In this document: positions 9,416-17,423 of the stretch, one piece after another
How positions within the stretch are numbered: position 1 is the first letter of the stretch
Layout: each line of letters starts with the position of its first letter
The notes under the pieces: generated by a model
Seen by the model: the letters and a program-made list of their open reading frames with translations, nothing else
Told to the model about the DNA's origin: nothing
The model's database searches: none
Origin: Clostridia bacterium
GTDB lineage: Bacteria > Bacillota > Clostridia > Oscillospirales > RGIG577
Length of the DNA stretch: 64,000 nt
Reading direction: 5' to 3'
Assembly (NCBI GenBank): GCA_017405765.1
Contig: JAFQZS010000033.1
Span: 1 to 64,000 of the forward strand
Position numbers and translations under genes: made by a program

Positions 9416-9925
9416 TTATTTAGCCGTCAAAAACATGACCATACTGCGACCTTCCAGCTTGGGCTTTTTATCGACCGAAGCGACTTCGCTCATAGCCTCT
9501 GCAAAACGGTCTAAAAGCTCGACGCCCTGGCTCTGATGCTGCATCTCACGCCCGCGAAATCTCACGGACACCTTCACCTTGTCGCCGTTCTGAATAAATT
9601 TAAGCGCATGCTTTACCTTTGTATTAAAATCATGCACGTCTATCATGAGCGACAGGCGTATCTCCTTTACCTCCGTCACCTTCTGGTTTTTGCGCTGTTC
9701 CTTTTCCTTTTTGGAAAGCTCAAAACGATACTTGCCGTAATCCATGATACGACAAACAGGCGGATTGGCCTGCGGGGCGATTTTTACAAGGTCAAGATTT
9801 TTTTCTTCAGCGATGTCCATGGCCTTTTTTATGTCCATTATGCCAAGCTGACTTCCGTCAGCGTCGATAAGACGTATCTCCTTATCGGTTATCTCATCGT
9901 TGATCATCAAATCCTTGAAGCTAAT
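9416..9925 (-). CDS. infC: Translation initiation factor IF-3, inferred ATT start
   Basis: IF-3 prevents premature subunit joining and proofreads start codons. The body (INDEITDKEIRLIDADGSQLGI, APQANPPVCRIMDYGKY, RGREM) is unmistakable. The first TTG or ATG in frame lies inside the conserved N-terminus with no Shine-Dalgarno sequence near it. Five codons further upstream are ATT codons at 9925 and 9928, with GAGGTG seven or four bases before them. A start at ATT 9925 gives 169 residues beginning (M)SFKDLMINDEI, matching relatives. Initiation at ATT is the classic self-limiting device of infC, because IF-3 discriminates against such codons. The exact ATT is inferred. Confidence 0.93.
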   Translation of the reverse strand: MSFKDLMINDEITDKEIRLIDADGSQLGIMDIKKAMDIAEEKNLDLVKIAPQANPPVCRIMDYGKYRFELSKKEKEQRKNQKVTEVKEIRLSLMIDVHDFNTKVKHALKFIQNGDKVKVSVRFRGREMQHQSQGVELLDRFAEAMSEVASVDKKPKLEGRSMVMFLTAK

Positions 9926-10074
9926 AATTAAACACCTCTTCTAAAATATTAAACAAAAACGGGCGCACATAATGCACCCGTCAAAATACAAGAAAAAACA
10001 AAAGTTATTTTCCGATCGTATTGACCCGGCAACGAGATCGCCAAGGTGAGACGGGCGCACCGCCTTCTTTGTTC
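9926..10074 (-). ncRNA. infC operon leader with transcription attenuator (L20-leader-like)
   Basis: About 150 bases separate the predicted start site (near 10074) from infC. The leader ends in an intrinsic terminator at 9951-9982. Bases 10050-10059 repeat the terminator's 3' arm and can pair with its 5' arm over ten bases (one G-U), which would form an antiterminator. In Bacillus the same operon is controlled by L20 binding to its leader and favouring termination. Binding here is inferred from position and architecture. With the divergent pncB promoter this accounts for the whole gap of about 307 bases between infC and pncB. Confidence 0.72.
9951..9982 (-). terminator. Leader terminator upstream of infC
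   Basis: On the minus strand the hairpin GACGGGTGCA-TTATG-TGCGCCCGT is followed by TTTTTGTTT. It lies inside the leader, not at a gene end, as expected for an attenuator. Confidence 0.78.
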
Positions 10075-10080
10075 CGATAC

Positions 10081-10109
10081 ATAATATCACAGCCGCTTTT
10101 TAATGTCAA
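10081..10109 (-). promoter_or_regulatory. Promoter of the infC operon
   Basis: TTGACA (10109-10104) and TATTAT (10086-10081) are separated by exactly 17 bases. This is a near-consensus housekeeping sigma factor promoter, about 155 bases upstream of infC. Confidence 0.85.
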
Positions 10110-10171
10110 GCGTTTTATTCATGATTTGTCGGATAATTAAAAAACGCAGACTCATTTTCTTTATTTTTTAA

Positions 10172-10199
10172 TTGATTTATTAAAAAAGCGTGATATACT
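10172..10199 (+). promoter_or_regulatory. Promoter of pncB (extended -10)
   Basis: TTGATT (10172-10177), a 16-base spacer and TATACT (10194-10199) preceded by TG at 10191-10192 form an extended -10 promoter. It is divergent from the infC promoter about 60 bases away. Confidence 0.7.
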
Positions 10200-10231
10200 A
10201 TAGTTTAATATGACCCAAAGAGGTGTTTTAA

Positions 10232-11695
10232 ATGGCAAGATCAAACGGTCTCAGGCTCAATATGTCGATGCTCAGCGACTTTTACGAGTTTACGATGAGC
10301 AACGGCTTTTTCCAGGGGAAAATGCGTGACCGAACTGCATATTTCGACGTTTTTTTCAGAAAAAATCCCGACAACGGCGGTTTTTCGATAATGGCGGGTC
10401 TTGAGCAGGTAATAGAGTATATAAACAATCTCAAATTCACGAAAGAGGACATTGAATATCTGCGCGGCAAAAAGATGTTCAACGAGGAGTTTTTAAAGTA
10501 TCTTGAAAACTTCAAGTTCACCTGCGACGTGTGGGCCGTGCCCGAGGGAACGCCGATATTTCCCGGAGAGCCGATACTTACGGTGCGCGGCAACGTAATA
10601 GAGGCGCAGCTTCTCGAAACGATGATACTGCTTACGCTGAATCACCAGTCGCTTATCGCGACAAAGACGAACCGCATCGTGCGCGCGGCGCAGGGGCGCT
10701 CTGTCATGGAATTCGGCGCGCGGCGCGCTCAGGGCGCCGACGCCGCAAATTACGGCACGCGCGCGGCGTACATAGGCGGCGCAAGCTCAAGCTCGAATAC
10801 GATAGTCGACCGCGAATACGGCGTGCCCGCCTCCGGCACGATGGCCCATTCGTGGGTGCAGCTTTTCGACTCGGAATACGAGGCCTTCTATGAATACGCA
10901 AGGCTTTATCCGTCAAGCTGCGTTCTGCTCGTCGATACGTACAACGTGCTCAAATCCGGCATACCTAACGCGATAAAAGTATTCAACGAAGTGATCGTGC
11001 CCTCCGGCAACAGGCCCGTGGGGATACGCCTTGACTCCGGCGATATCACGTATCTGTCGCGCCGCGCCCGTCAAATGCTCGACGAGGCGGGATTTCCCGA
11101 CTGCAAGATAGTCGCTTCGAATTCTCTCGACGAATACGTTATCCGCGATATGCTATTGCAGGGCGCGCAGATAGACTCGTTCGGCGTGGGCGAGCGTCTT
11201 ATAACGGCAAAGAGCGATCCCGTATTCGGCTGCGTTTACAAGCTCGTTGCCGCTGAGGACGAAAACGGCAATATCATACCTAAGATAAAGATATCGGAGA
11301 ACGTGACGAAAATAACCACGCCTCATTTTAAAAAGCTCTACCGTCTTTTTGAGCGCGGTACCGACAAGGCCATCGCCGACGTTGTGGCCCTTCACGACGA
11401 AGTGATAGACGATACGAAGCCTTACGAGGTGTTCGACCCGGCGTTCACGTGGAAGCGTAAGAAGATAGAAAATTACTACGCAGTCGAGCTTATGACAAGG
11501 ATCTACGACAAGGGCAGGCTCGTCTACGATATGCCCTCGCTTAAAGAGATCCAACAGAAATGCCGCTGCGAAGTCGATAAGCTGTGGGACGAGGTAAAGC
11601 GTTTTGAAAATCCGCACAATTATTACGTCGATCTCTCGCAGAAGCTTTGGGATATAAAGGACGCGCTCATCGCAAAGAACAAATTCGTGCTTTGA
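10232..11695 (+). CDS. pncB: Nicotinate phosphoribosyltransferase
   Basis: PncB joins nicotinate to PRPP, the first step of the Preiss-Handler route to NAD+. The 487-residue protein has the family N-terminus (LSDFYEFTMSNGFF), the FGARRAQGADAA segment, GTMAHSW and VGIRLDSGDITYLS. AGAGGTG precedes the ATG. The gene is monocistronic on the plus strand, with its own extended -10 promoter and a strong terminator, inside a long minus-strand block. Length and motifs fit the clostridial branch of the family. No riboswitch is visible in the short 5' region. Confidence 0.95.
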   Translation: MARSNGLRLNMSMLSDFYEFTMSNGFFQGKMRDRTAYFDVFFRKNPDNGGFSIMAGLEQVIEYINNLKFTKEDIEYLRGKKMFNEEFLKYLENFKFTCDVWAVPEGTPIFPGEPILTVRGNVIEAQLLETMILLTLNHQSLIATKTNRIVRAAQGRSVMEFGARRAQGADAANYGTRAAYIGGASSSSNTIVDREYGVPASGTMAHSWVQLFDSEYEAFYEYARLYPSSCVLLVDTYNVLKSGIPNAIKVFNEVIVPSGNRPVGIRLDSGDITYLSRRARQMLDEAGFPDCKIVASNSLDEYVIRDMLLQGAQIDSFGVGERLITAKSDPVFGCVYKLVAAEDENGNIIPKIKISENVTKITTPHFKKLYRLFERGTDKAIADVVALHDEVIDDTKPYEVFDPAFTWKRKKIENYYAVELMTRIYDKGRLVYDMPSLKEIQQKCRCEVDKLWDEVKRFENPHNYYVDLSQKLWDIKDALIAKNKFVL

Positions 11696-11708
11696 CGAGC
11701 ATAAATTT

Positions 11709-11742
11709 ACGGCCTGCATCGTTTTGATGCGGGCCGTTTTTA
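11709..11742 (+). terminator. Terminator of pncB
   Basis: The stem ACGGCCTGCATC / GATGCGGGCCGT (one G-U) with a GTTTT loop is followed by TTTTTATT on the plus strand, 14 bases after the pncB stop. On the minus strand only AAATTTA follows, so it would serve the convergent pyrG poorly. Confidence 0.85.
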
Positions 11743-11757
11743 TTACTCATGTTTTAA

Positions 11758-13323
11758 TTATTCCGCGCAGACCTTTATGAAGCTCTTAAAGAGCGGATGC
11801 GGTCTGTTCGGGCGCGACTTGAACTCCGGATGGAACTGTGTTGCAACGTACCAGCGCTTATCGGGAAGCTCGGCTATGTCGGCGTACTTGCCGTCGGGGG
11901 CAAGGCCCGAGAATACCATTCCGGCCTTTTCAAGCTTTTCTTTATACACAAAATCAAGCTCATAAAGATGGCGGTGTCTTTCCTGTATGCGGCCGGAGAA
12001 ATACGCCTCGTGCGCCTTAGTGCCGGGGCTGAGCAGGCACGAATAAAGCCCAAGCCTCATGCCCTCGCCCTTTATGTAAAGCGGCGACTTCGTATCGGGG
12101 TCAAATTCTACTGAATTTGCATCGGGTATTCCGGCAACATTTCTTGCGAATTCTATAACGGCAAGCTGCATGCCCTCGCCCAATGCGAAAAGCGGCACGT
12201 CGTTCTCTCTTGCAAACCTAAGCGCCGCAAGCTTTCCTTCGATACCTCCGTCGCCTATCGCTCCGGGAACTACTATACCCTGGCAGCCTGCGAACTTTTC
12301 TTTTGCGTTCTCGTAATTAAGCCCCTCCGAAGGCACCCACTCGATATCGACGCTCACGCCGTTTGCAATGCCTCCGTGGAAAAGCGCCTCGGCAACGCTT
12401 AGGCAGGCGTCGTGAAGCTCGTTATACTTGCCCGCTATCGCCACCTTAACGCACTTTTTCGCCGTTTTTATCTTCTCGACCATGGCGCTCCATTCCGCAA
12501 GGTCCGGCTTTGTTTGGGGGAGGTTTAAACGCTTTAAAACTACTTGGGCAAGTCCCTCCTTCTCCAAAAGGAGCGGCACCTCGTAAAGCGTGTCCGCCGT
12601 GGGGTTAAGTATCACGCAGTCGGGCTCTATATTGCAAAATAGCGCTATCTTCTCCCTTACGTCCTTTGGCATCTCGCTTTCGCAGCGGCATACGATAACG
12701 TCGGGCTGGATGCCGAGGCTTAATAACTTCTTCGCGCTGTGCTGCGTCGGCTTCGTTTTAAGCTCGCCCGAGCCGGAAATATACGGCACGAGCGCAACGT
12801 GGATATACATACAGTTTGAGCGTCCCACGTCCTTCATTATCTGGCGTATCGCCTCTAAAAAGGGCAGGCCCTCGATGTCGCCGACAGTGCCGCCTATCTC
12901 CGTTATTACGAAGTCGGCGTCCGTCTCTCTCGCCACGCGGTGTACGCATTCCTTTATCTCGTTCGTTATATGAGGTATTACCTGAACGGTGCGTCCGCCG
13001 TAGTCGCCGTGGCGCTCCTTCAATATAACGCTCTTATATATCTTTCCCGTAGTTATATCGGAATCGACGTTCAGATTCTCGTCGATAAAGCGCTCGTAGT
13101 GACCTATGTCGAGGTCGCCCTCCGCGCCGTCGTCCGTCACGAATACCTCTCCGTGCTGATACGGGCTCATCGTTGCCGGATCGACATTAAGATACGGGTC
13201 GAACTTCTGATTTCTCACCTTATATCCGCGCGCCTTTAATAGGCGTCCCAAAGACGCGGCCGTTATTCCCTTTCCGAGTCCCGAAACGACTCCTCCCGTT
13301 ACGAATACGTACTTTACAGGCAT
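11758..13323 (-). CDS. pyrG: CTP synthase with a substituted glutaminase nucleophile
   Basis: CTP synthase aminates UTP to CTP. The synthetase domain (residues 1-265) is intact, with [33 protein letters not shown] and [11 protein letters not shown]. The C-terminal glutamine amidotransferase domain is recognisable ([25 protein letters not shown]), and its His498 and Glu500 are present in QFHPEF. The catalytic cysteine, normally in the motif GICLGMQ, is replaced: the protein reads FALGEGMQ with Gly382 (codon GGC, 12178-12180) at that place. The enzyme should therefore be unable to hydrolyse glutamine in the usual way and may use free ammonia. At 521 residues it is slightly short. The flanking reading frame is continuous, so it is not an obvious pseudogene. 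Confidence 0.92.
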   Translation of the reverse strand: MPVKYVFVTGGVVSGLGKGITAASLGRLLKARGYKVRNQKFDPYLNVDPATMSPYQHGEVFVTDDGAEGDLDIGHYERFIDENLNVDSDITTGKIYKSVILKERHGDYGGRTVQVIPHITNEIKECVHRVARETDADFVITEIGGTVGDIEGLPFLEAIRQIMKDVGRSNCMYIHVALVPYISGSGELKTKPTQHSAKKLLSLGIQPDVIVCRCESEMPKDVREKIALFCNIEPDCVILNPTADTLYEVPLLLEKEGLAQVVLKRLNLPQTKPDLAEWSAMVEKIKTAKKCVKVAIAGKYNELHDACLSVAEALFHGGIANGVSVDIEWVPSEGLNYENAKEKFAGCQGIVVPGAIGDGGIEGKLAALRFARENDVPLFALGEGMQLAVIEFARNVAGIPDANSVEFDPDTKSPLYIKGEGMRLGLYSCLLSPGTKAHEAYFSGRIQERHRHLYELDFVYKEKLEKAGMVFSGLAPDGKYADIAELPDKRWYVATQFHPEFKSRPNRPHPLFKSFIKVCAE

Positions 13324-13395
13324 ATAAAAATCCCCCTAAGAGCATACTTGATTTTACATATATTTTATTAGTTCAAACCGTTTCTTCGGCCGTCT

Positions 13396-14322
13396 CTACT
13401 TCGTCATCTCCCTGTAGGCAGTCAGGGGGATCCAGCTGTTTTTGTTCATCACGAAGATACTGAGCTTCTCCACGCTGCCGTCGTTTTTTATAGTCGCGCC
13501 GGCGTTGTAGATGTTCTCAAGCTCGCTCGGCGTAAGCTTTACCATTTTGATGCCTAAAAACCGGCCGTCCTTTGCAAAGCTTGCCATAAGCACCAATATC
13601 GCATCGCTGTCGGCTGACTCGCCCGTCACCTTTATCCTGACTTCCGTATAAAAGTCGTCTTCAGTATCGGGAAGCTTCGTGGGAGAGACTGTATTATCGG
13701 TGCTTGCGTAGAGTATATCTATATCCCGCTCCACGGCAGGCTTTGTATTAAGTCCGCATACGGCGTCGATGTCCGCGCCCGGCCAATCGCCCGCGGGATT
13801 GTTTCCCGTGTCCGTCAGGCGCACATAGAGGATGCTTGCGCTTGTCGGAACTTCTCCGTCTTTAAAGTCGAGCCCTGCGGTGCGTCCCTCAGCCACTCCG
13901 ATATCGTACCATGTGACCATATCCTCGCTTACCTCTACGCGTGTCTCCTCCACATAGCCGCCGACCTCAAAAATGTAGATGTCGTCGCCTTCGCCGTCGT
14001 AGATCGGCGCGTCAAAGGCAAGCACAAGAACGCCGTTGATCCCGAGACAGAGATCGCCCGTGCTTGAGTTGCTGTCGTCGGCGTCCGGCAGGCCGAGAGC
14101 TATAACGGGATCCGTATTGGCCCCGGTACGCCAGGGAGAGCCGGGAATGAATTCAACGACTCGGCTGGCAAAGGCGCTCACAGGTACGGTAACAAAGTTG
14201 CCCTCACGATCGGTGAATTTGTACTGATCTCCGTCAACGTATCCTTCCTCGGCAGAAGCCGAGACCGCCATTGCAATACATAAAAGGAGCGCAAGTAACA
14301 AAGAAAGAATGCGTTTTTTCAT
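13396..14322 (-). CDS. Secreted protein of unknown function
   Basis: The 308-residue product has a classical signal peptide (residues 1-24, cleavage near SASAEEG). The first half resembles a beta-rich surface module seen in unrelated secreted proteins: VEFIPGSPW, VIALGLPDADD, GDLCLGINGVLVLAFDAPI, IYIFEVGG and VEVSEDMVTWYDIGV. The second half (DIDILYASTDNTVSPTK onward) ends in a small domain with FVMNKNSWIPLT. No catalytic motif is apparent. It has its own strong promoter and sits alone between pyrG and a DUF3795 gene. Its role cannot be assigned; a binding or adhesive surface role is only a guess. Confidence 0.75.
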   Translation of the reverse strand: MKKRILSLLLALLLCIAMAVSASAEEGYVDGDQYKFTDREGNFVTVPVSAFASRVVEFIPGSPWRTGANTDPVIALGLPDADDSNSSTGDLCLGINGVLVLAFDAPIYDGEGDDIYIFEVGGYVEETRVEVSEDMVTWYDIGVAEGRTAGLDFKDGEVPTSASILYVRLTDTGNNPAGDWPGADIDAVCGLNTKPAVERDIDILYASTDNTVSPTKLPDTEDDFYTEVRIKVTGESADSDAILVLMASFAKDGRFLGIKMVKLTPSELENIYNAGATIKNDGSVEKLSIFVMNKNSWIPLTAYREMTK

Positions 14323-14368
14323 TGCCGTTTCCTCCTATAATATTATTAGACAGACAGTTCCTTTAAGT

Positions 14369-14397
14369 ATTTTATACAAAACGGCGAAAAAGGTCAA
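14369..14397 (-). promoter_or_regulatory. Promoter of the secreted-protein gene
   Basis: TTGACC (14397-14392), a 17-base spacer and TAAAAT (14374-14369) lie about 47 bases upstream of the start codon, which is preceded by AGGAGG. Confidence 0.75.
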
Positions 14398-14416
14398 TAA
14401 AATTCGCGTATAAACC

Positions 14417-14446
14417 GAAAAAAGAGACGGCTTCGTCCCTTTTTTC
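14417..14446 (-). terminator. Terminator after the DUF3795 gene
   Basis: On the minus strand AAAAAAGGGACG-AAGC-CGTCTCTTTTTT forms a hairpin with its own T-run, 11 bases past the stop at 14458. The symmetry could give weak activity on the other strand too. Confidence 0.75.
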
Positions 14447-14457
14447 ATCGATGTATT

Positions 14458-14802
14458 TTATTCGCCCTTTATCCTCTTTAAATTCTTAAGAGCGTCGCTG
14501 TTATTTGAAATGACTATTGCGGCCTTTTCGCAATTTTCAAGCTCGGCGCAGTCGCCGCAGGTAACAACGCCTTTTTTAACGGCGCACCGGCGTATCGGGC
14601 AGAGGCTTTGGCAGTACACGGTCTTTTTGCCGTCCCTTCGGCAGCCTTCGCAGTTTATATGCTCCGGCAGAATAGGCGCATTATTGAGTTCTGCCCACAG
14701 CTTCGCCGTTTTTTCGCGCAGCGCCCAGTCGTCGTTTACCGTTGCGATATATGCGTCGCATTTTTCGCAGTCAAGCCCGCAGTATGCGATCATTGTATTC
14801 AT
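14458..14802 (-). CDS. DUF3795-type cysteine-rich protein
   Basis: The 114-residue protein begins IAYCGLDCEKCDAYIAT, the hallmark of DUF3795. It has further paired cysteines (NCEGCRRDG, YCQSLCPIRRC, VTCGDCAELENC), eleven or so in all, which suggests a metal or Fe-S site. Family members are widespread in anaerobes and have no settled function. It is followed by a terminator and preceded by obg 57 bases upstream. Confidence 0.8.
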   Translation of the reverse strand: MNTMIAYCGLDCEKCDAYIATVNDDWALREKTAKLWAELNNAPILPEHINCEGCRRDGKKTVYCQSLCPIRRCAVKKGVVTCGDCAELENCEKAAIVISNNSDALKNLKRIKGE

Positions 14803-14859
14803 AATATTTCCTCCCGCCGCCGCGTCCGTGCGGCGTTATATATGCGATCGATGCGGCGT

Positions 14860-16137
14860 TTACTCCATAAAGTCGAACTCTAAATTGTACATGATGACGG
14901 TGTCGCCGTCCTTAACGCCGGCCTCGGTGAGCTTGTCGATAACTCCCGTGCGTCTCAGCGTGCGCTGGAAATACGCCATGCTCTCGTAGTCGTCCATGTT
15001 GACGGAATTAAGAAGCACGTAAAGCCAGTCGCCCTCGACGACGTAAGCGTCTCCCTCGCGCGTTATCGTAATGTCGTTCGGGTCCTCGGCTATCGGCTTT
15101 TCGGGCTCGAAGTAATCGGGCTCAAAGCGTTCGGGCTTCGGTATTTTCGACAGCCTCTCAGCCGCGGCGTTTATCACCTCGCGCGTGCCGGACGCCGTTG
15201 CCGCCGACATGGTATAAAACTCGTATCCGAGCTTTCGCACATAGCTTTCAAACTTTTTAAGGAGCGCATCGTCTGTGATTATGTCAACCTTGTTGCCTAC
15301 GACGATCTGCGGCCTCTCTGAAAGCTCGGCGCTGTAATTTTTAAGCTCTCTGTTTATCGTTTCAAAGTCCTCTATCGGGTCGCGTCCCTCGCTGCCCGAC
15401 ACGTCCACTATATGGATAAGAAGGCGGCAGCGGTCAACGTGCCTTAAAAAGTCGTGTCCCAGTCCCACGCCTTCGCTTGCGCCCTCGATAAGTCCCGGTA
15501 TGTCCGCCATAACGAACGAAAGCTCGTCCGATATGCGCACTACGCCGAGATTCGGCGTAAGCGTTGTAAAGTGATAATTGGCTATCTCGGGGCGCGCTGC
15601 CGATACCACCGAAAGGAAAGTCGATTTCCCCACGTTGGGAAAGCCCAGTAATCCCACATCGGCAATGAGCTTTAACTCCAATATAACGTCGCGCCTCTGA
15701 CCCGGCAGTCCCGCCTTTGCAAAGCGCGGAGTCTGGCGCGTAGGCGTGGCAAAATGCGTATTGCCCCAGCCGCCGCGTCCGCCCTTGGCCGCGATGAACG
15801 GCTCGTCAGACGACGACATGTCCCATATGAGCTTGCCCGTTTCGGCGTCTTTTATGAGCGTGCCTTCCGGCACCTTGATAACAAGGTCCTTCCCGTTCTT
15901 TCCGAAGCACTTCTTCTGTCCGCCGCCCTGGCCGTCCTCGGCAAAATATTTGCGCTTATATTTAAAGTCCATAAGCGTAGACATATTTCGGTCCACAACG
16001 AATACCACGTTGCCGCCTTGCCCTCCGTCGCCGCCGTCAGGGCCTCCCGCGTTTATATATTTTTCGCGGTGGAACGACACCTTGCCGTGGCCGCCGTCGC
16101 CGCCTTTTATCGTTATTTTTGCGACGTCTATAAACAT
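14860..16137 (-). CDS. obg: GTPase Obg/CgtA
   Basis: Obg is an essential GTPase associated with 50S ribosome assembly and stress control. The 425-residue protein has the glycine-rich Obg fold (residues 1-157, IKGGDGGHGKVSFHREK), then a G domain with GFPNVGKST, DIPGLIEGA and NKVD. A C-terminal OCT domain of the Bacillota type follows (about 350-425). The start at 16137 fits the family N-terminus MFIDVAKI and has AAGGAGG upstream; the open frame begins eight codons earlier. A terminator separates it from rpmA, so expression needs read-through or an unseen promoter. Confidence 0.96.
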   Translation of the reverse strand: MFIDVAKITIKGGDGGHGKVSFHREKYINAGGPDGGDGGQGGNVVFVVDRNMSTLMDFKYKRKYFAEDGQGGGQKKCFGKNGKDLVIKVPEGTLIKDAETGKLIWDMSSSDEPFIAAKGGRGGWGNTHFATPTRQTPRFAKAGLPGQRRDVILELKLIADVGLLGFPNVGKSTFLSVVSAARPEIANYHFTTLTPNLGVVRISDELSFVMADIPGLIEGASEGVGLGHDFLRHVDRCRLLIHIVDVSGSEGRDPIEDFETINRELKNYSAELSERPQIVVGNKVDIITDDALLKKFESYVRKLGYEFYTMSAATASGTREVINAAAERLSKIPKPERFEPDYFEPEKPIAEDPNDITITREGDAYVVEGDWLYVLLNSVNMDDYESMAYFQRTLRRTGVIDKLTEAGVKDGDTVIMYNLEFDFME

Positions 16138-16163
16138 ATGCGTCCTCCTTGCCTGCGCCATAT

Positions 16164-16197
16164 AAAAAAATCTCAGACCGCAGTCCGAGATTTTTTA
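16164..16197 (-). terminator. Terminator between rpmA and obg
   Basis: A stem AAAAAATCTC-GGAC...GTC-GAGATTTTTTT lies 15 bases past the rpmA stop and 27 bases before obg. It probably reduces obg expression relative to the ribosomal protein genes. Confidence 0.75.
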
Positions 16198-16211
16198 AGC
16201 CCTTACTTATA

Positions 16212-16496
16212 TTACTGCTCGATCGCGTAAACGGATACTTTCTTTCTGTCTTTACCCATTCTCTCGAACTTTACCTTGCCGTCTATAAGAGCGAAAAGCG
16301 TATCGTCGCTGCCCTTTCCTACATTGGTTCCGGGATGGATCTTCGTACCTCTCTGACGAACGAGGATGTTGCCTGCAAGCACGAACTGACCGTCTGCACG
16401 CTTTGCGCCGAGACGCTTGGACTCGCTGTCGCGGCCGTTCTTCGTGGAGCCAACGCCCTTTTTATGTGCAAAAAACTGTAAGCTTATCTTTAACAT
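16212..16496 (-). CDS. rpmA: 50S ribosomal protein L27 with Prp-cleaved N-terminus
   Basis: L27 (94 residues) reaches toward the peptidyl transferase centre. Its N-terminus [14 protein letters not shown] carries the extension found in Bacillota. The protease Prp cuts after the two phenylalanines (between residues 9 and 10) before L27 can function. The prp gene lies immediately upstream in the same operon. Confidence 0.97.
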   Translation of the reverse strand: MLKISLQFFAHKKGVGSTKNGRDSESKRLGAKRADGQFVLAGNILVRQRGTKIHPGTNVGKGSDDTLFALIDGKVKFERMGKDRKKVSVYAIEQ

Positions 16497-16499
16497 TAC

Positions 16500-16820
16500 C
16501 TACACCTCCAAAATACAGAATTTGATATTTTCATTGTAATCTTCGCTTAGTATCTCCATATGAAGCGCGAATGCAGCAAGCAATATCTGAGCGCCGTCAT
16601 TGTCGGGAGACGTTCTGAGCGTGATCTCTGCGGTCTTTTCGTTTACCGATACATCCGCTTCGGCTCCGGCTACTTCCGTTATGCCGTTCGCCGCGAACTG
16701 AACTGCCGACGAAACTGCGGAGCAGACTATATCTTCTCCTTCTTCGTCGTAGCCGCTGTGATCGGCTACCGAAAATCCGCAAAATCTGCCGTTCGTTTTA
16801 AATACTTTAACGGTAGTCAT
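16500..16820 (-). CDS. prp: Ribosomal-processing cysteine protease Prp
   Basis: Prp removes the N-terminal extension of L27. The 106-residue protein has the catalytic pair His21 (SVADHSGYD) and Cys33 (EDIVCSAVSSAVQF), with the typical acidic segments afterward. It lies between rplU and rpmA with gaps of three bases on each side, the standard rplU-prp-rpmA order. Length is normal. Confidence 0.94.
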   Translation of the reverse strand: MTTVKVFKTNGRFCGFSVADHSGYDEEGEDIVCSAVSSAVQFAANGITEVAGAEADVSVNEKTAEITLRTSPDNDGAQILLAAFALHMEILSEDYNENIKFCILEV

Positions 16821-16823
16821 CGG

Positions 16824-17135
16824 TTACGCGTTGATCTTGGTTATCTCAACCTTGGTATAAGGCTGTCTGTGACCCTGCTTGCGTCTGTAACCCTTTTTAG
16901 ACTTGTACTTGAAGATGATAATTTTCTTAGCCTTACCGTTCTTGGCTACATTGGCCTCAACAGTTGCGCCGTCAAGCACGGGAGCGCCGACCTTCAGACC
17001 GTCGTCGGTCCCAACTGCAAGCACCTCGTCAAACGTAACGGTACCGCCTTCCTCAACGGGAAGCTTTTCTACAAAAATCGTGTCGCCTTCCTGCACCTTG
17101 TACTGTTTTCCGCCTGTTTTGATTATAGCGTACAA
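16824..17135 (-). CDS. rplU: 50S ribosomal protein L21
   Basis: L21 is 103 residues long and begins (M)[17 protein letters not shown]. The start is TTG at 17135, with GAGGTG eight bases upstream. The in-frame extension to 17228 would run across the leader and has no family support. The C-terminus [19 protein letters not shown] is characteristic. It is the first gene of the rplU-prp-rpmA operon. Confidence 0.95.
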   Translation of the reverse strand: MYAIIKTGGKQYKVQEGDTIFVEKLPVEEGGTVTFDEVLAVGTDDGLKVGAPVLDGATVEANVAKNGKAKKIIIFKYKSKKGYRRKQGHRQPYTKVEITKINA

Positions 17136-17212
17136 AAAGATGCACCTCGCTTTCTTAAAAACTCGCTGTATACGGCAGGGCGTGACCTTTAAAAACCGTA
17201 GACACGCGGCTA
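17136..17212 (-). ncRNA. rplU leader, L21-leader-like, with possible pseudoknot
   Basis: The roughly 75-base transcript leader contains four short segments on the minus strand in the order GCGTG (17207-17203), TACGG (17200-17196), CACGC (17184-17180) and CCGTA (17175-17171). The first pairs with the third and the second with the fourth, so they form either a pseudoknot or two exclusive helices. L21 leaders are a known Bacillota motif upstream of rplU. The match here is judged by position and the AGCGAG segment before the ribosome-binding site, not by a covariance search. Confidence 0.55.
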
Positions 17213-17218
17213 AAGGAA

Positions 17219-17247
17219 AGTATAACACTAAAAATATTGCTTGTCAA
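17219..17247 (-). promoter_or_regulatory. Promoter of rplU-prp-rpmA
   Basis: TTGACA (17247-17242), exactly 17 bases, then TATACT (17224-17219). It is close to perfect consensus, as expected for a ribosomal operon. Confidence 0.88.
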
Positions 17248-17320
17248 AGGTTTTTTGCGTGAATATATAATAATTATTTATATAACAAAACAGGCTCATG
17301 AGCCGCCTTAGCCGCTTGCT

Positions 17321-17361
17321 AACAAAAACAGAGGGGAGGCCGGACAAATCCGCCTCCCCTG
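17321..17361 (-). terminator. Terminator of yegP
   Basis: On the minus strand a GC-rich stem (AGGGGAGGC / GCCTCCCCT, with internal GGA/TCC pairing) is followed by CTGTTTTTGTT. It lies about 60 bases after the yegP stop. The rest of the rplU-yegP gap (17248-17423) holds no other feature I can see. Confidence 0.8.
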
Positions 17362-17423
17362 CCGTGTCGTGCGCTCGCTTTCGCCGCATCGAACAGTAAG
17401 CGGGAAAAGTAAAACGAGATATT

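Noticed and set aside
13324-13395. pyrG promoter or CTP-sensing attenuator
   Set aside because: A TGTAAAAT with a TTGAAC 14 bases upstream is visible, but the spacing is poor and no hairpin or initial GGGC-type start can be argued.
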